Positions 21,774-22,622 of a stretch of DNA of 22,622 nt are shown in pieces; within the stretch, counting starts at the first letter, position 1, and each line of letters begins with the position of its first letter. The notes under the pieces were generated by a model. The model worked only from the letters and a program-made list of their open reading frames with translations, was not told the DNA's origin and did no database searches. Source of the stretch: Glo-17 sp964549735 (GTDB lineage: Bacteria; Krumholzibacteriota; Krumholzibacteriia; LZORAL124-64-63); contig CAZJWO010000058.1 in NCBI GenBank assembly GCA_964549735.1, positions 1 through 22,622 on the forward strand. The letters are read 5' to 3'. The position numbers and the translations under genes were made by a program.

Positions 21774-22244
21774 TCAGCGCGGATCGCGTTTCTCGTCGTC
21801 CAGCAGAGCCTGCAACGCATCGACATCGGCCAGGTCCCTGGTCCTGCCGGTGGCCCGCTTGTTGGTGATCAGATCCTCGAGCGCCAGGATCGGCACCTCG
21901 AGATCGTCGATCATCACCGCCGACGAACGACGATACGCCTCGCCGAACCGCAGTCCGGTCGCTTCGGTGATGATATCGATGCGACGGGGCGCTACCCCGA
22001 TCTGGTAGATCATGCCTTCTTGCTGCAGATCCTCGCTGGTCAGGTCGAGCAGCGGAGCGCCGAAGCGCGCCAGGGCGCGCAGGACGGCCTCGGCGTTGGC
22101 GGTCGAAGGCTCGACCCAGATATCGATGTCCATGGTGGCCCGGGGATACCCGTGGGCCGCCATCGCATACGCCCCGACCAGCAGGTACCTAGCCTGTTCG
22201 GCGGACAAGGCGCGTAACATGTCTCTGTAGTCGTCGTTCAGCAT
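21774..22244 (-). CDS. MNT/DUF6036-like nucleotidyltransferase
   Basis: The 156-aa protein has a minimal nucleotidyltransferase core. YLLVGAYAMAAHGYPRATMDIDIWV (about 20-44) has a degenerate Gly-Gly/Ser site (Gly-Ala) and the metal pair Asp39-x-Asp41. RRIDIITEATG supplies a third acidic residue (Asp90), and EVPILALEDLITNKRATGR..KDLADVDAL-type C-terminal sequence is usual for this group. Such proteins are often the enzyme half of toxin-antitoxin or phage-defence pairs. The ATG at 22244 has AGAGG about five bases upstream and overlaps the 63-aa gene by 56 bp in another frame. It reads toward ygeW with 72 bp between. Its role is unknown; a housekeeping-like function is not excluded. Confidence 0.82.
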   Translation of the reverse strand: MLNDDYRDMLRALSAEQARYLLVGAYAMAAHGYPRATMDIDIWVEPSTANAEAVLRALARFGAPLLDLTSEDLQQEGMIYQIGVAPRRIDIITEATGLRFGEAYRRSSAVMIDDLEVPILALEDLITNKRATGRTRDLADVDALQALLDDEKRDPR

Positions 22245-22380
22245 CGTGCCTCTTGCTGAGCGAGACGATCTCTCTGGTCAGCGGCCAGACGAGCGCCAGG
22301 CGCTCGGCCGGGGAGCCAGGCACGAAATCGTCGCGGCGGCGGTCCCGCAGCCGGGACCTGGCGGTGATCTTGCGGTCCAT
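22189..22380 (-). CDS. Small basic protein (63 aa) overlapping the nucleotidyltransferase gene, possible partner/antitoxin
   Basis: The protein is rich in Arg and ends in DAERRLQRHVTRLVRR, with FVPGSPAERLALVWPLTREIVSL in the middle. I recognise this as a pattern of short proteins encoded directly before nucleotidyltransferases of this type, although I cannot name a family. Starts are possible at ATG 22380 or 22392. Neither has a Shine-Dalgarno, but TATGGT (22393-22388) ends seven bases before ATG 22380, so a leaderless transcript is possible. The last 56 bp overlap the nucleotidyltransferase gene. The frame remains open to 22551 but the extra part shows no conserved features. Confidence 0.6.
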   Translation of the reverse strand: MDRKITARSRLRDRRRDDFVPGSPAERLALVWPLTREIVSLSKRHDAERRLQRHVTRLVRRTG

Positions 22381-22516
22381 ACCGGGCACCATAACATCTG
22401 GCTGCAGCCCGCACCAGCGCCGCTTCCACGTCTCGAGCGTCGGCCGCGAGGTGCTCCCCTCGAGCCTGGTCGCCAGCCTGTCCGGCTTCGCGCCGGGGCG
22501 GGTCCTAGAAGTCGAA

Positions 22517-22545
22517 ACGTCCACCGCGCGCCGCGCGGTGGACGT
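22517..22545. repeat. Perfect inverted repeat, 14-bp arms around one base
   Basis: The arms ACGTCCACCGCGCG and CGCGCGGTGGACGT flank a single C. As RNA it would form a hairpin of about 12 bp with a short loop. On the minus strand it is followed by GTTTCGACTTCT, so it might end a transcript entering from the right, or be a dimeric binding site. Confidence 0.75.
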
Positions 22546-22572
22546 CACCATCGAGGGTGAACGCCGGACGCC

Positions 22573-22589
22573 GCGCGGGCGCCCCGCGC
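22573..22589. repeat. Short GC inverted repeat (7-bp arms, 3-nt centre)
   Basis: GCGCGGG and CCCGCGC flank CGC. It lies 27 bp right of the longer palindrome. In DNA this GC-rich such repeats arise easily by chance, so no function is assigned. Confidence 0.35.
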
Positions 22590-22602
22590 AGGGGTTAAAT
22601 TC

Positions 22603-22622
22603 AGATCGGAAGAGCGTCGTGT
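22603..22622 (+). other. Untrimmed Illumina TruSeq adapter sequence at the contig end
   Basis: The final 20 bases, beginning AGATCGGAAGAGC and continuing CGTCGTGT, equal the start of the TruSeq read-2 adapter. They are an artefact and not genomic; true sequence ends at or before 22602. Confidence 0.97.

Larger units (their letters stand above)
22393..22602. other. Right-edge region without a supported gene
   Basis: Both strands have open frames here, as expected at this GC content. The plus-strand frame from about 22385 to the end has very high third-position GC but no convincing start codon or Shine-Dalgarno. I report no gene. The region holds two inverted repeats listed separately. Confidence 0.4.

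Noticed and set aside
22364..22602. Plus-strand partial gene at the right edge with high third-position GC
   Set aside because: There is no ATG and no Shine-Dalgarno, it runs into adapter sequence, and the region is too short to judge coding bias.
1..22622. tRNA, rRNA, CRISPR arrays, insertion sequences
   Set aside because: I saw no spacer-repeat arrays, transposase motifs, or recognisable structural RNA sequences.

Overview
The window is very GC-rich with strong GC bias at third codon positions. It carries lipoproteins with lipoboxes, a secreted protein ending in a FlgD/Por-type C-terminal domain (about residues 543-630) and a secreted repeat protein of a kind common in the FCB group. This suggests an uncultured FCB-superphylum bacterium (Krumholzibacteriota/Eisenbacteria-like). 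The placement is inference and no marker gene is present. The last 20 bases match the start of the Illumina TruSeq read-2 adapter, so the right edge is an assembly end with untrimmed adapter.

Left part (1-6440): a small beta-glucan (laminarin-type) utilisation locus. On the minus strand, a two-domain glycan-binding lipoprotein, a ROK regulator and a GH16 lipoprotein glucanase (cut by the window edge) form one operon; ROK and GH16 overlap by ATGA. Divergent from it is a GPH-family MFS sugar symporter. The 266-bp gap between them holds two face-away sigma70-type promoters, each overlapped at its -10/+1 by a 23-bp palindrome CTTTG-N13-CAAAG. These are good candidates for the operators of the local ROK repressor. 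The symporter appears to be translated through a five-codon minicistron. An unrecognised lipoprotein (5400-6440) follows.

Middle and right (6589-21701, all minus strand): a cluster whose members match the E. coli yge/ygf purine-degradation (selenium-molybdenum hydroxylase associated) set. In transcription order these are YgeW-like carbamoyltransferase, YgfK-like iron-sulfur flavoprotein, YgeX-like diaminopropionate ammonia-lyase and a two-domain XdhD/Se-dependent-XDH-type molybdenum hydroxylase. They are packed with gaps of 4 and 1 nt and one ATGA overlap. Two secreted-protein genes (12897-9533) interrupt the cluster. It then resumes with SsnA amidohydrolase, which has its own promoter, and a TrpB-fold PLP enzyme of unknown reaction. 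Homologous sets have been linked to anaerobic uric-acid/purine breakdown in gut bacteria. A plausible scheme is hydroxylase plus YgfK redox steps on the purine ring, SsnA deamination, carbamoyl transfer by YgeW and 2,3-diaminopropionate cleavage to pyruvate and ammonia by YgeX. The TrpB-like enzyme is the unexplained element. No YgeY, HyuA, carbamate kinase, FAD subunit, or selenium/molybdenum insertion factor is visible here.

Right edge (21774-22622): an overlapping pair made of a 63-aa basic protein and an MNT-type nucleotidyltransferase, resembling a toxin-antitoxin or defence-type couple. Beyond it lies about 210 bp with a perfect 14-bp-arm palindrome and then adapter sequence.
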